Assembly: GCA_963817855.1 (NCBI GenBank)
Contig: CAWFQA010000001.1
Coordinates: forward strand, 2,232,001 to 2,296,000
Source of the DNA: JAKAAZ01 sp963817855
GTDB taxonomy: Bacteria > Acidobacteriota > Terriglobia > Terriglobales > Acidobacteriaceae
DNA: 64,000 nucleotides
Direction of reading: 5' to 3'
Part shown: piece after piece, positions 52,347-61,877 of the stretch
Layout: every line of letters starts with the position of its first letter
Position numbering within the stretch: the stretch's first letter is position 1
Translations under genes and position numbers: made by a program
Notes under the pieces: generated by a model
What the model was told of the DNA's origin: nothing
The model's database searches: none
What the model saw: the letters and a program-made list of their open reading frames with translations, nothing else

Positions 52347-52651
52347 GAGCGTGATCCTTGGCGCGTGGCAGCTTGCTTCGCGGGAGCGCTAGAGTCTGGT
52401 TGTGCAACACCAAGCAGCACCGACATTTCCTCGTAGAGGAATCCGCAGCTGGGTTGATAGGGCTGCACCCATTTGCCGTCGATGACGAACTGCGGGATAG
52501 CGCGTTTGCCGGTGTGCGCGATGACTTCCTGCGCCGCGCCCGGCGTGGTCTCGATATCGATTTCGGTATGAGGAATGTTGTAGCGCTGGAGAAAGCGTTT
52601 GGCTTCGCGGCAGTCCGCGCACCAGGACGCCGAGTACACGATCAAGGTCAT
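52343..52651 (-). CDS. Glutaredoxin-like protein
   Basis: A 102-aa thiol oxidoreductase with the active site WCADC near residue 10 (MTLIVYSASWCADCREAK), the cis-proline segment AIPQFVIDGKW, and a C-terminal tail extending past the domain (SSAPAKQAATRQGSRS). It overlaps the start of purB by four bases, so it is transcribed with it; a functional link is not evident. Confidence 0.88.
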   Translation of the reverse strand: MTLIVYSASWCADCREAKRFLQRYNIPHTEIDIETTPGAAQEVIAHTGKRAIPQFVIDGKWVQPYQPSCGFLYEEMSVLLGVAQPDSSAPAKQAATRQGSRS

Positions 52652-52738
52652 ATTTCCATGATAAATGGGACGCTGAAATTAGGGGTAAGGGGTAGTCTTG
52701 TCGATCAGGTCGAAACTGTTTGTACAGAAAATTCGCCT

Positions 52739-54355
52739 CTACGGCCGCGGGTGCGCGGGGGCAGAGGATGGTGGAAACAAGAATGCGATGTCGGCCGGAA
52801 GATGGCACACGCGCACGGCCGAGTTTTGATAGGGGCAGGCGAACTGTGTCGGCACGCTGGCCGGCAACACGATCCAGTTGACGCCGTAAGGGGCCAGGTT
52901 CTGGACGCGCTGCAGATCGTTCCAGCGCGAAAAACTCTTCGTCTGGGTCACTTGATTCCACCATTGCTGTGCGAGTGCAGGGTCGATCGCGGCGATGCCT
53001 CCGTCCTTACTCCAATCGGGCAAAACGCTGCGTTCTGTCATGGCGCGAAAGCCAAGCGTATCTTCCTGAGGCATCTGCTGGTAGTAAGGGTCGAGGGCGA
53101 AGAAAGAATCTTGCGGCGTGTTATGGCGAATCCATAGAAACGCCTGGGCCCAGGGATTCGGACTGTCGACCCACGGCCATTCAACATGCTTCAGCGCCGG
53201 GTAGATCGACAGCTGCACCGCGAACATAAGGGCGGCGACAGCGGTGAAGCCACTGGCCCAAGACCACCAGCGACGGCAAAAAACATACTGGCCGAGCAGG
53301 CTGCCCAGCAGCAGGAAAAACAAAATATAGATGATCTGAAAACTGCGCAGCACCTGCAGCCGCGCCAGCAGGAAGGAGTTGTCGGTGCGCGTGTAGCAGA
53401 CGGCAAACAGAATGGCCAATGCGCCGACATAAAGCGAGACGGCGGCAATCAGACCATAGTTGGAGCGGATGCGAAAACGGCTGCGCGAGAGATAGACGAC
53501 GGCGGCGACCAGCGGAGGGAAGAGGCCGAAAATTTCAAACCATTCCCACTTGTTGAGGAAAAAGTAATCCCGGCTGACGGTAGCGACACGGTAGGCCGGC
53601 GAGGCACCCAACAGAGCTCCAGCGTGGGATGCAACGAAGCCAAGCAGCATCACTCCGGCTGCGGAGGCGCCGACCGTTCTCCAGCGCCGAGCGCGGATCA
53701 AAGCCAGGGCGATGACATAGCCGACCGCGTAGGCGGCCATCAGCGGATGGAGGATAAACGCTGCGAACAGGCAAATGGTCGTGGCCAACATGCGCCGTTC
53801 CAAAGAATAGGCAATGGCCAATAGGGTCAGCGGTGTAGAAAAGGAGCGGGCAGTCAAGTAGGGATCGAGGATAAATATCGCCGTGCCCGCCACGGGCAGC
53901 GTCAAGGTTGCCGTAATCAGCAACATGGCTCCCGCGCGGCCGCGAGACGAAGAGAAGAGTAAACGGCTCAGGCGCCAACATACAAAAATCATCATCCAGA
54001 GTGACGCCACATAACTGACGAAAAGCGCGTAGCGAAGCGGGATGTGAAGTCCGCGGACCAGCCAGCCGAGAGCGAGCGAAAACAGCGAATGTTTCAGGTG
54101 CGGCAGAACGTATTCCGCATGCAAGGGAAACAGCGAGGGATGAATTACCTTTTCAATCCCCGCGAGGTAGATGGCTGCGTCGTCGACAAAGGGATGATAG
54201 CCCTGGACCAAAAGAGCCAGGAGTGTAAGGCCTGAAATAAAGACGGCAGGGCGCTGCAGAAAACTCCACGGGCTGGGCTGCGAAGCCGAATCTGGATGCG
54301 AGCGAGAGACGAGAGGCGAAGCGGGCGCCTCAGCGTCGACAACTAGGAGTGGCAA
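52739..54355 (-). CDS. Large integral membrane protein with soluble C-terminus (possibly DUF6798-like)
   Basis: A 538-aa protein. An N-terminal region of about 30 residues is followed by roughly nine to ten membrane helices (from about residue 35 to 400). The last 130 residues look extracytoplasmic: LWIRHNTPQDSFFALDPYYQQMPQED, then TLGFRAMTERSVLPDWSKDGGI and NLAPYGVNWIVLPAS. The pattern recalls the acidobacterial/myxobacterial DUF6798 proteins and the mannosyltransferase-like glycan-assembly family, but I cannot confirm it. TTG 54355 has AGGAGG five bases upstream, a strong non-ATG start. Confidence 0.7.
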   Translation of the reverse strand: MPLLVVDAEAPASPLVSRSHPDSASQPSPWSFLQRPAVFISGLTLLALLVQGYHPFVDDAAIYLAGIEKVIHPSLFPLHAEYVLPHLKHSLFSLALGWLVRGLHIPLRYALFVSYVASLWMMIFVCWRLSRLLFSSSRGRAGAMLLITATLTLPVAGTAIFILDPYLTARSFSTPLTLLAIAYSLERRMLATTICLFAAFILHPLMAAYAVGYVIALALIRARRWRTVGASAAGVMLLGFVASHAGALLGASPAYRVATVSRDYFFLNKWEWFEIFGLFPPLVAAVVYLSRSRFRIRSNYGLIAAVSLYVGALAILFAVCYTRTDNSFLLARLQVLRSFQIIYILFFLLLGSLLGQYVFCRRWWSWASGFTAVAALMFAVQLSIYPALKHVEWPWVDSPNPWAQAFLWIRHNTPQDSFFALDPYYQQMPQEDTLGFRAMTERSVLPDWSKDGGIAAIDPALAQQWWNQVTQTKSFSRWNDLQRVQNLAPYGVNWIVLPASVPTQFACPYQNSAVRVCHLPADIAFLFPPSSAPAHPRP

Positions 54356-54662
54356 ATACGCCTCCTGAAGGAGTTACTGGATAGACGGCACATGGACTGA
54401 TTGGGAAGCGGTAGGCGTGCCCGTGGGTTGGGACGCAATATGTTTACGCTTCGCTCCCCAAAGCTCCAAGTGGATCGATAATTTGTTTGCAAGACTATCG
54501 GAAACTGCCACAGGGTGTCCATTTGCACCTGAAAACCATACTTTCCTAGTTGGATGCGTGCCAGTGGACAACGTGCATGAATTCCAAATGTGACATGAAA
54601 CTCCACACAAAAACGGATGCTAGCGGAAGAGCCCAAAACGGCTTCTGTGAGTGAATCCGGCG
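54356..54662. other. Intergenic region with no supported gene
   Basis: This 307-base stretch upstream of the membrane protein and downstream of the protease gene contains no convincing coding frame or hairpin terminator that I can support; the minus-strand frames here are short and unlike the neighbours. Confidence 0.6.
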
Positions 54663-56306
54663 CTAGTGGACCGCATTGGAAGCTGCACTGGACCGCATCG
54701 CGACGGTCTTCTGCGCTGTAGTCTTAAGAGTTTCAGCCTGTGGGATCAATGTGATTGCCTTATTGATCATCGGATCCCAGGCAGCGCGAACCTTCAGGCC
54801 CTCCTGCTGGCCAAAGACGGAGGTGAAGAGCTCGCTCTTGATGCTCATGCCGATCCAGTCTCGGGCACCACTGATGTCCTCGGCAGTCCACGGAATGTGT
54901 TTGCTGGTGAGATACGCTTCAAAATCGTGGATCACATTATCGTCGACTTTGAAGTCTTTGCCGACAGTATGGTTGACCAGGTAGTGATTGGCAAAGTCGA
55001 AAAATACGAATTGCTCCATCAAAACATCCTGGAAATTGTTGGATTTCGGAGTGTTGATGTTTACGTCGGGGGTGATACCGCCGCCACCGTAAACGGCGCG
55101 GCCAGAGTCAGTCAGCTTGACCTCGCGATTGGCATCGCTTTGCGGGCGATCCGCGGGGTTGTAAAAGTAGTCGTACATGGAGACGCCGGTGTAGTTACGC
55201 TGAATCAGGCGACCGCTGGGCGTGTAGTAGTGATAGGTGGTCAGCGCCAGCGCGGTGTTGTCCGACAGGGGATACACGGTCTGCACCAGGCCTTTGCCGA
55301 AGGTGGTTTCGCCGGCGATCAGCGCGCGGTCGTGGTCCTGCAGTGCACCGCTGACAATTTCCGCCGCGGAGGCGGTGCCGCGATTCACCAGCACGACGAT
55401 CGGATACGTCCGAGTCTGCTCTCCGCGTGTAGCGCGGTACGTGATTGGCGGGAAGGCACGGCCGCGTTGCGACACGATGACCTGTCCCTTCTGAAGAAAA
55501 TCTCCTGAGACGGAAACGGCTTCGCTGAGCAGGCCGCCGGGATTGCCTCGCAGATCGACAACCAAACCGTGGATGGGACCCATCTTTTGCAGCGCATCCA
55601 GCACTTCATGGCCGGTTTCTTCTTCGGCGAAATCCTTGATGTGCATGTAGCCGATGCCAGGCTGAATTTCATAGGCCAGGTCAACGCTGGCACGAGGAAT
55701 TTCCGCTCGAATTAAATGAAACACCATGGGCTCAGGTTTGCCTTCGCGCCCGATTGTGACGTCGACGGGCGTGCCCTTTGGACCCTTCAGCATGTTGGCC
55801 ACGTCCAGCGTCGTCGCTTTCTTGACTGCTTTGCCGTCCGGCCCAGTGCCGTTGATTGGTTTGCCATTGACAGCCAGGATTACATCGCCGGGACGAATTC
55901 CAGCCTTGTACGAGGGTGTGCCTTCAAACGGGTTGACGACGACAATCTTGTCGTTTTGCTGCATGATTTCCATGCCGATGCCATAGTATTTGCCGCTCTC
56001 TTCTTCCCGCATTGCGGCAAAGGCCTTGGGGTCGTAAAAGTTCGAGTGAGGATCAAGGACGTGCAGCATGTCGGGGATTGCGCCATCGTAGATCGCGGTG
56101 TTGACCCGGTCCTTGGTCATCGGCTCGGCATAGTTTTGTTCGACGATGCTATAGATGTTGGTGAATTGCTTCAGACTGTCCCGCAGGGTGGATTGGTCGC
56201 TCGACGTCTGGGCTCCAACATTTCGATCGAGAAAAGCGCCTGCGGCTCCGCAGACGACCAGAAACACAACGACGAACAATAGCGAACGGCGAGTACGGGA
56301 GGTCAT
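54663..56306 (-). CDS. Carboxy-terminal processing protease (S41 family)
   Basis: A periplasmic serine protease with a PDZ domain. The 547-aa protein starts with a signal or anchor helix (about residues 8-25), an N-terminal helical part, a PDZ domain at about 105-190 (IKDFAEEETG precedes the strand core; KAGIRPGDVILAVNGKPI), then the protease with the catalytic Ser in NRGTASAAEI and Lys in TTFGKGLVQT. A C-terminal domain of about 120 residues follows (LTDSGRAVYGGGGITPDV onwards). It is divergent from the SurA-like chaperone, both acting in the envelope. Confidence 0.92.
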   Translation of the reverse strand: MTSRTRRSLLFVVVFLVVCGAAGAFLDRNVGAQTSSDQSTLRDSLKQFTNIYSIVEQNYAEPMTKDRVNTAIYDGAIPDMLHVLDPHSNFYDPKAFAAMREEESGKYYGIGMEIMQQNDKIVVVNPFEGTPSYKAGIRPGDVILAVNGKPINGTGPDGKAVKKATTLDVANMLKGPKGTPVDVTIGREGKPEPMVFHLIRAEIPRASVDLAYEIQPGIGYMHIKDFAEEETGHEVLDALQKMGPIHGLVVDLRGNPGGLLSEAVSVSGDFLQKGQVIVSQRGRAFPPITYRATRGEQTRTYPIVVLVNRGTASAAEIVSGALQDHDRALIAGETTFGKGLVQTVYPLSDNTALALTTYHYYTPSGRLIQRNYTGVSMYDYFYNPADRPQSDANREVKLTDSGRAVYGGGGITPDVNINTPKSNNFQDVLMEQFVFFDFANHYLVNHTVGKDFKVDDNVIHDFEAYLTSKHIPWTAEDISGARDWIGMSIKSELFTSVFGQQEGLKVRAAWDPMINKAITLIPQAETLKTTAQKTVAMRSSAASNAVH

Positions 56307-56599
56307 GTACCGTGAATTCCTTTTGCACCGTGGATGGAAAACACGACGCGGTTGGATAGCAAGGAAAACTGCATAAAACTACTGCTTAGTGTAACATTCG
56401 AGCGCCCACAGATAAGATGCGGCGGGGCACTGCGTTCAAGCATGGGAAACAGAGAATTTGGATGGGTTGGGAAAGCTGCCTCAGATACGGTTAGAATGAA
56501 AGCAACGGAATCGACCTGCATCGAGTTGCTGTATCCGCACCGGCATCGATCTTCAATGGGAAGCCATCGGATTCGAGATCGTCATGGCGACCGGCAGGC

Positions 56600-58462
56600 A
56601 TGGATGGTACCAACCAACAAATGATGTTACGAGCAGTTGTGCGCGTTGTTCTTCCTGTGGCCGTTGCCACCAGCCTGTGTATCCAAGGCATGGCACAAAC
56701 AGCCCCAGACGCCCCCGCCCCGGTGCAGAGCGCTCCGACGATTAGCGCCAGCACGAATCTCAATACAGATTCCAATACCCTGGCGAGCCTGTACGGCATG
56801 CCGGTAGAGCAGATTATTGCGCGCGTGAATGATCAAGTGATCACCAATTCCGACGTCACCCGGGCGCAGACGCAGCTGGACCAGGAAGCGCGACAGAATA
56901 ACTGGACCCTGGAGCAGGTGAAGGAGGGGCAGGCGAACCTGCTGCGAGACCTAGTCGATCAGCAGCTCTTGATTTCAAAGGGGAAACAGCTTGGCATTAC
57001 CGGCGACACCGAGCTGATCAAGCGGCTGGACGAAATTCGCAAAGAAAACCATCTTGATTCTCTTGAAGACTTGCAGAAGGCCGTCGAACAGCAGGGGATT
57101 TCCTACGAGGATTTTAAGGCCAACATCCGCAACAGCATCATTACGCAGCAGGTTGTGCGTAATGAGGTTGGCAGCAAGATGCAGATATCCGAGCCCGAAA
57201 TACGCGCCTACTACAACGATCACAAGGCCGATTTCACCCATGAAGAATCTGTACACCTGAACGAGATTCTGATTCCGACCGGCGAGAACGCCACCAGTGC
57301 GGAGCTGGCGAAAGCTGATGCCGAAGCCAAGGACCTGGAAGCCAAGTTGAAGGCAGGCGCAAGCTTTACGGAACTGGCCAAGAAAAATTCCAAAGGACCG
57401 ACAGCAGCACAGGGCGGCGACCTGGGCGATTTTCGTCGGGGCGCGCTTGCCAAGGTGCTGGAGGACCAGACTTTCGATCTGCCGGTCGGTGGCCACACGA
57501 CGCCGATTCGGACTCGCCAGGGGTACATTATTTTGCAGGTCACGGAGCACATTCCTGGCGGGACGCAGCCGATGCAAAAGGTAGAGCCGCAAATTGAGCA
57601 GGCGATTTACATGCAAAAGATAGGTTCTGCCGTGCGGGCCTATCTGACACGTTTGCGCGATGAGGCTTATATTGATATCCGGCCGGGATATACCGACTCC
57701 AGCGCTAGCCCGAACGAGACCAAGCCGACATTCGCGGCATATACTCCGCCGCAACCCAAGAAGAAGAAAAAACAGAAAGCCCGTTATGACGTTCAGACGG
57801 GCCGATATGGCCACCCGAGCACCAAGGCGCCAGTGGAGGTGGCCTCTGCAAAGTCATCTGCGACCGCACCCACCACGGCTGCCAGCGCTTCCTCTGAGGG
57901 GAAAAAGACCCCCTCCGAGAAGCAGGCTAAGCCCAAGCGCGAGAAATTCCGTTTTGGTCACGCACCTGCGGCTCCCATATCGTCGTTGCAGGTAGCGACA
58001 TCCGCGAATGCGCCTGCGCCACCGTCCCCGGAGACGCCGACGAGCACGGCCGACGCTGCGCCCGCCGCCGATGTTCAGCCGCTGGGTCCGGATCTTGAGC
58101 ATGCTCCACTGATCACGCAGCCGAAGGTAGGAAAGACAAGATTCAGCGATGAGGCGCGCAATAAGTCGGAGACGGGAGCGCGGAACCACGATAAGAAGGC
58201 TGCAAAGAAAAAGAAGGTGAAGCACGACAATGCCAAGGCAGTTCCGTTGTCGACGACAGAGACGGCTACACGCCAGGTGGAGTCCGCTCCGCTGGGCTTA
58301 AACGGCGCAACGGCGGCCAAGCAGAAAAAGAAGAAAGCAGAACCGGTCAACAACGGACATAAAACGCGGCTCAGCGACGAGAAAAAGACCGAATCGAAGA
58401 AGAGCAAAGAGCAGACTCCTTCCACGCCCGCGGCGGTTTCTTCCTCCAGCGAGCAGCCGTAA
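56600..58462 (+). CDS. SurA-like periplasmic peptidyl-prolyl isomerase with long basic tail
   Basis: A 620-aa exported chaperone. A signal peptide (to about residue 33, MAQTAPDAP) is followed by a SurA N-terminal helical domain (IIARVNDQVITNSDVTRAQT and LLRDLVDQQLLISKGKQLG) and a parvulin PPIase domain at about 215-310 (HLNEILIPT, AQGGDLGDFRRGAL, GYIILQVTEH). The remaining 250 residues are low-complexity Lys/Ala/Pro/Ser with short repeats (KTRFSDE and KTRLSDE at about 512 and 591; KPKREKFRFG) and runs of lysine. Such a tail is not part of standard SurA and suggests nucleic-acid- or membrane-binding. Start ATG 56600 is uncertain; ATG 56621 is an alternative. Confidence 0.82.
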   Translation: MDGTNQQMMLRAVVRVVLPVAVATSLCIQGMAQTAPDAPAPVQSAPTISASTNLNTDSNTLASLYGMPVEQIIARVNDQVITNSDVTRAQTQLDQEARQNNWTLEQVKEGQANLLRDLVDQQLLISKGKQLGITGDTELIKRLDEIRKENHLDSLEDLQKAVEQQGISYEDFKANIRNSIITQQVVRNEVGSKMQISEPEIRAYYNDHKADFTHEESVHLNEILIPTGENATSAELAKADAEAKDLEAKLKAGASFTELAKKNSKGPTAAQGGDLGDFRRGALAKVLEDQTFDLPVGGHTTPIRTRQGYIILQVTEHIPGGTQPMQKVEPQIEQAIYMQKIGSAVRAYLTRLRDEAYIDIRPGYTDSSASPNETKPTFAAYTPPQPKKKKKQKARYDVQTGRYGHPSTKAPVEVASAKSSATAPTTAASASSEGKKTPSEKQAKPKREKFRFGHAPAAPISSLQVATSANAPAPPSPETPTSTADAAPAADVQPLGPDLEHAPLITQPKVGKTRFSDEARNKSETGARNHDKKAAKKKKVKHDNAKAVPLSTTETATRQVESAPLGLNGATAAKQKKKKAEPVNNGHKTRLSDEKKTESKKSKEQTPSTPAAVSSSSEQP

Positions 58463-58656
58463 TGTGGACGGCAGAGATTACGATAGGCTCCGCGGATTGT
58501 TTCACTGTGTCTCGTGAAGTAAGTGAGCGAAGGATCGATGGCGCCCATCCGGAATTTGGGCTGGGCGTTTTCTCAAAGCGAACAGCGGCCCGAAGTTGGG
58601 CTGTTCTGGAGCCCAGATAGGAAATCCGCTCGCGCCGGATTCCGGAAGAGGAGAGC

Positions 58657-59658
58657 ATGAAAGATTTCTTCCTAGCCGACGCCGCCAAGCATCGCGGTAG
58701 CAATATTCGCTCTCACTTTTTAGTTGCGCAAAAGCAGCTGCGTGATCGAAACGATGGCAACGCAAAATATCTTTCGCTAACGTTGTGCGATCGCTCGGGC
58801 CGCATTGACGGCCGTTTGTGGGACAATGCAGAAACCTGGGCCTCCAAGTTCGAGCAGAACGACTTTGTCGATGTACGCGCCTGCGTGGATGAGTTCAACG
58901 GGAAACTTCAACTGAAGGTGCTGGAGATCACGCGCGTCGATCCGACAAGAATCGACCTGGGTGATTTTCAACGCAGTACCACGCGGGATATTGAAGCGCT
59001 GTGGGCAGAGTTGCGCGACACTGTCGCCAGCTTTAAGGATTCGGATCTGAAACGGCTGGTTTTCGCATTTCTGGATGATCCGGAAATTGCACGGCGATAT
59101 AAAGCAGCCCCTGCGGCGAAGTTTATGCACCACGCCTGGATTGGCGGGCTGCTGGAACATGTCGTCGATCTGATTCGCTTTTGTGAACTGGCAGCCACCC
59201 ATTTTCCTTTCATTCATCGCGACCTGTTGCTGACCGGAGCCGTGCTGCACGATATTGGAAAGATTTATGAACTCAGCTGGGAACGCGGCTTTGAGTACAC
59301 GCTTGAGGGCCAGCTGATCGGGCACATCTCGATTGCGACCCGGTTGCTGGATGAAAAAGTGAAAAGCCTGCCTGGATTTTCCAAGACGGTGCACACACTG
59401 GTGGAACATCTGATTTTGAGTCATCACGGATCGCTGGAGTTCGGTTCGCCGAAGCTGCCCATGATTCCGGAAGCAGTGCTGCTGCATTATCTGGATGATG
59501 CTGAGGCAAAGATGCTAGCAATCCAGGAAGTCTGCCAGCCGGCCTTGGAAGGGGCTGCTGCACCGGTGTATATCGATCGCGTGCGCGCGCTTGAACGCCC
59601 CCTGGTGAACACGCGCGCATTTCTCGCGCAGGCAGAGGCAAAGGAATTGCCGCGATGA
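58657..59658 (+). CDS. YhaM-type 3'-5' exoribonuclease (OB + HD domains)
   Basis: A 333-aa nuclease with an N-terminal OB-fold (AKYLSLTLCDRSGRIDGRLW, VKV-type VRACVDEFNGKLQLKVLEI) and an HD domain whose metal ligands are in AAKFMHHAWIGGLLEHVVDL and TGAVLHDIGKIYEL, then HLILSHHGSLEFG. This order is that of YhaM/CBF1-like nucleases. GAGGAG lies three bases before the ATG. The EVE gene overlaps its end by four bases. Confidence 0.88.
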   Translation: MKDFFLADAAKHRGSNIRSHFLVAQKQLRDRNDGNAKYLSLTLCDRSGRIDGRLWDNAETWASKFEQNDFVDVRACVDEFNGKLQLKVLEITRVDPTRIDLGDFQRSTTRDIEALWAELRDTVASFKDSDLKRLVFAFLDDPEIARRYKAAPAAKFMHHAWIGGLLEHVVDLIRFCELAATHFPFIHRDLLLTGAVLHDIGKIYELSWERGFEYTLEGQLIGHISIATRLLDEKVKSLPGFSKTVHTLVEHLILSHHGSLEFGSPKLPMIPEAVLLHYLDDAEAKMLAIQEVCQPALEGAAAPVYIDRVRALERPLVNTRAFLAQAEAKELPR

Positions 59659-60032
59659 ACTATCTGCTGAAGACGGAACCGGGCACCTACTCGATCAGCG
59701 ATCTAAAGCGAGAGGGCGAGACGGTGTGGGATGGAGTCACCAATCCGGCAGCGGTAAAAAATCTACGAGAGATGCAACCCAACGACCGGCTGATTATCTA
59801 TCACACGGGTGACGAGCGAGCAGCGGTCGGGACGGCGACAGTTGTCAGCGTTAACGCGACAGATCCAAAGGTTCCACTAGTGCGCATTCAGTTTGGCAAA
59901 ATGGTTTTGCCGAAGACACTGGATGCCGTTAAGGAGGAGCCGTTGTTTCATGACTCACCTTTGATGCGGCAGGGAAGATTGTCAGTGGTGCCGTTGACCG
60001 ATGAGCAATTTCGATGGTTGACGAGGGCATGA
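59655..60032 (+). CDS. EVE-domain (thymocyte nuclear protein 1-like) protein
   Basis: A 125-aa single EVE domain, a PUA-like fold thought to recognise modified DNA or RNA bases. It shows NYLLKTEPGTYSISDLKREG, VWDGVTNPAAVKNL, DRLIIYHTGDERAAVGTA and the C-terminal RLSVVPLTDEQFRWL. In bacteria such genes often accompany restriction or RNA-processing genes; here it is fused by ATGA overlap to the YhaM-type nuclease, which fits an RNA role. Confidence 0.88.
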   Translation: MNYLLKTEPGTYSISDLKREGETVWDGVTNPAAVKNLREMQPNDRLIIYHTGDERAAVGTATVVSVNATDPKVPLVRIQFGKMVLPKTLDAVKEEPLFHDSPLMRQGRLSVVPLTDEQFRWLTRA

Positions 60033-60094
60033 TCATGTGCGGGCGTAGACCATACGCATCAGTCGGATAAAACTTAAAGTTAAAGGTACACTGC

Positions 60095-61276
60095 ATGTTT
60101 CGGTTTGCCACCTCAGGGGAATCTCACGGGGAATGTTTAATTGCCATGGTTTCTGGCATGCCCGCAGGCGTGCCCATTGATCAAGCCAAAATGAACCACG
60201 AATTGTGGCGGCGGCAGCAAGGGTATGGCCGCGGCGGCCGCATGAAGATTGAACGCGATCAAGGACAAATTCTTTCCGGCGTTCGACATGCCAAAACGAT
60301 TGGCTCGCCGATTTCTATCCGCATTGAGAACAGCGACTGGAAAAACTGGACAGAGATCTTGCCGGTAGCTGCTGGAGATCCTGCGAAACACAAGGCCGTC
60401 GCTTCTCCGCGACCCGGACACGCTGATCTGGCAGGGGCGCTGAAATACGATTTTCCCGATGCGCGGTACGTGCTGGAGCGGGCATCGGCGCGAGAATCCA
60501 CGGCGCGCGTGGCTGCGGGGGCGATCGCCAAGCAATTGCTGGAAGCCCTCGGAATCGCCGTTGCGAGCCATGTGATTCGAGTCGGTGAAGCGGAGCTCGA
60601 CCGGCACGCGAACTGGCCGGAGATTCTGGCGTTGCAGTCGCGCGAAGAAGTCTTGCTCGGCTGCGTAGACGAAGCTTCCGAGCAGCGCATGAAGGCGGAG
60701 GTCGACAAGGCGCTGCGTACCGGCGACTCCGTCGGGGGGGTGTTTGAAGTGGTGGCCCATGGTGTTCCGCCTGGCCTGGGAACCTACGCCAATTGGGATG
60801 AGCGCCTGGATGGAATGCTGGCGGCGGCGGTGATGTCACTCCAGGCAGTGAAGGCGGTTGAGATTGGACGCGGAGTCACGGCGGCGGGTGCGTTCGGTTC
60901 CGCAGTGCATGATGCGATCCATTACGCGGCAGAAAACCAAGCAGACCGGCACACGCGATTCACGCGCGACCAAAACAATGCAGGTGGAATTGAAGGCGGC
61001 ATTTCGAACGGCGAAGATGTGATCGTGCGGGGATATTTGAAGCCGATATCTACGCTGCGGCGGCCATTGGGGTCCGTGAGTTTTGAGACCCGCGAAGAAA
61101 CCAGAGCGGCCTACGAGCGTTCGGATGTCTGCGTGGTTCCGGCAGCCGGTGTTGCCGCAGAGGCGATGGTGGCGCTGACGCTGGCGAAACTAGCAATCGA
61201 GAAGTTCGGCGGCGACTCACTACGCGAAATGGTGAGAAACTATCAAGGGTACTGCGATCAGATCCGCAAATATTGA
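60095..61276 (+). CDS. aroC: Chorismate synthase
   Basis: Last step of the shikimate pathway: EPSP to chorismate (EC 4.2.3.5), flavin-dependent. The 393-aa enzyme has MFRFATSGESHGECLI, GYGRGGRMKIERDQ, SPRPGHADLAGALKYD, RASARESTARVAAGA, and the C-terminal NNAGGIEGGISNGEDV. AAAGG lies eight bases upstream of ATG 60095. def follows about 33 bases later. Confidence 0.96.
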   Translation: MFRFATSGESHGECLIAMVSGMPAGVPIDQAKMNHELWRRQQGYGRGGRMKIERDQGQILSGVRHAKTIGSPISIRIENSDWKNWTEILPVAAGDPAKHKAVASPRPGHADLAGALKYDFPDARYVLERASARESTARVAAGAIAKQLLEALGIAVASHVIRVGEAELDRHANWPEILALQSREEVLLGCVDEASEQRMKAEVDKALRTGDSVGGVFEVVAHGVPPGLGTYANWDERLDGMLAAAVMSLQAVKAVEIGRGVTAAGAFGSAVHDAIHYAAENQADRHTRFTRDQNNAGGIEGGISNGEDVIVRGYLKPISTLRRPLGSVSFETREETRAAYERSDVCVVPAAGVAAEAMVALTLAKLAIEKFGGDSLREMVRNYQGYCDQIRKY

Positions 61277-61309
61277 TCTGCCAGAAATTAGAAAGACAAG
61301 ACTCTCTAG

Positions 61310-61819
61310 ATGATTTATCCGATTGTGAAATTCCCCGACCCTATTCTGCAGCAACCTGCGGAACGGGTCACAGTGTTCGACGAAGAATTGCGCAAGCTGG
61401 TCGACGACATGTTTACGTCGATGTACGACGCGCAGGGGATTGGACTGGCCGCGCCGCAGATTGGTATTTCGAAGCGACTGACCGTGATTGATCTGAGCTT
61501 TCAGAAAAAGCCGGAAGACAAGATTGTCCTGATCAATCCCGAGGTAATAGAGATTAAAGGCAAGCAGGTGGAGGAAGAAGGCTGCCTGAGCCTGCCGGAG
61601 ATCCGCGATCGCGTGGTGCGAGCAGCAGAAGTGAAAGTGCGTGCCCAGGATGCGGGAGGCAAGCCGATTGAAGTGGAAGGCACGGAGTTGCTGGCGCGCG
61701 CCATCCAACATGAGATTGATCACCTGGATGGAATCCTTTTTATCTTTCGCCTGAGCCGGCTGAAGCGCGATCTGCAGCTGCGTAAAATTCGCAAGCTGCA
61801 GCGTGCAGGCGAGTGGTAG
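61310..61819 (+). CDS. def: Peptide deformylase
   Basis: Removes the formyl group from nascent N-terminal methionine (EC 3.5.1.88). The 169-aa protein has all three motifs: GIGLAAPQ, EEGCLSLPE with the metal Cys, and HEIDHLDG with the metal histidines. It leads the def-fmt-rsmB cluster, a common bacterial translation gene set. Confidence 0.97.
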   Translation: MIYPIVKFPDPILQQPAERVTVFDEELRKLVDDMFTSMYDAQGIGLAAPQIGISKRLTVIDLSFQKKPEDKIVLINPEVIEIKGKQVEEEGCLSLPEIRDRVVRAAEVKVRAQDAGGKPIEVEGTELLARAIQHEIDHLDGILFIFRLSRLKRDLQLRKIRKLQRAGEW

Positions 61820-61877
61820 AGCAGGGCCGTCTGCCGTCATCTCTTTCCCAAGCTTCGTAGGAGCCGTGATCCAATCC

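Noticed and set aside
51336..52436. 366-aa plus-strand frame
   Set aside because: Antisense to purB, whose signature sequence is clear.
53186..53824. 212-aa plus-strand frame
   Set aside because: Antisense to the large membrane protein; Gln/Arg-rich and without motif.
54651..55508. 285-aa plus-strand frame
   Set aside because: Antisense to the S41 protease; no recognisable domain.
56975..57814. 279-aa minus-strand frame
   Set aside because: Antisense to the SurA-like gene; Leu/Arg-rich shadow.
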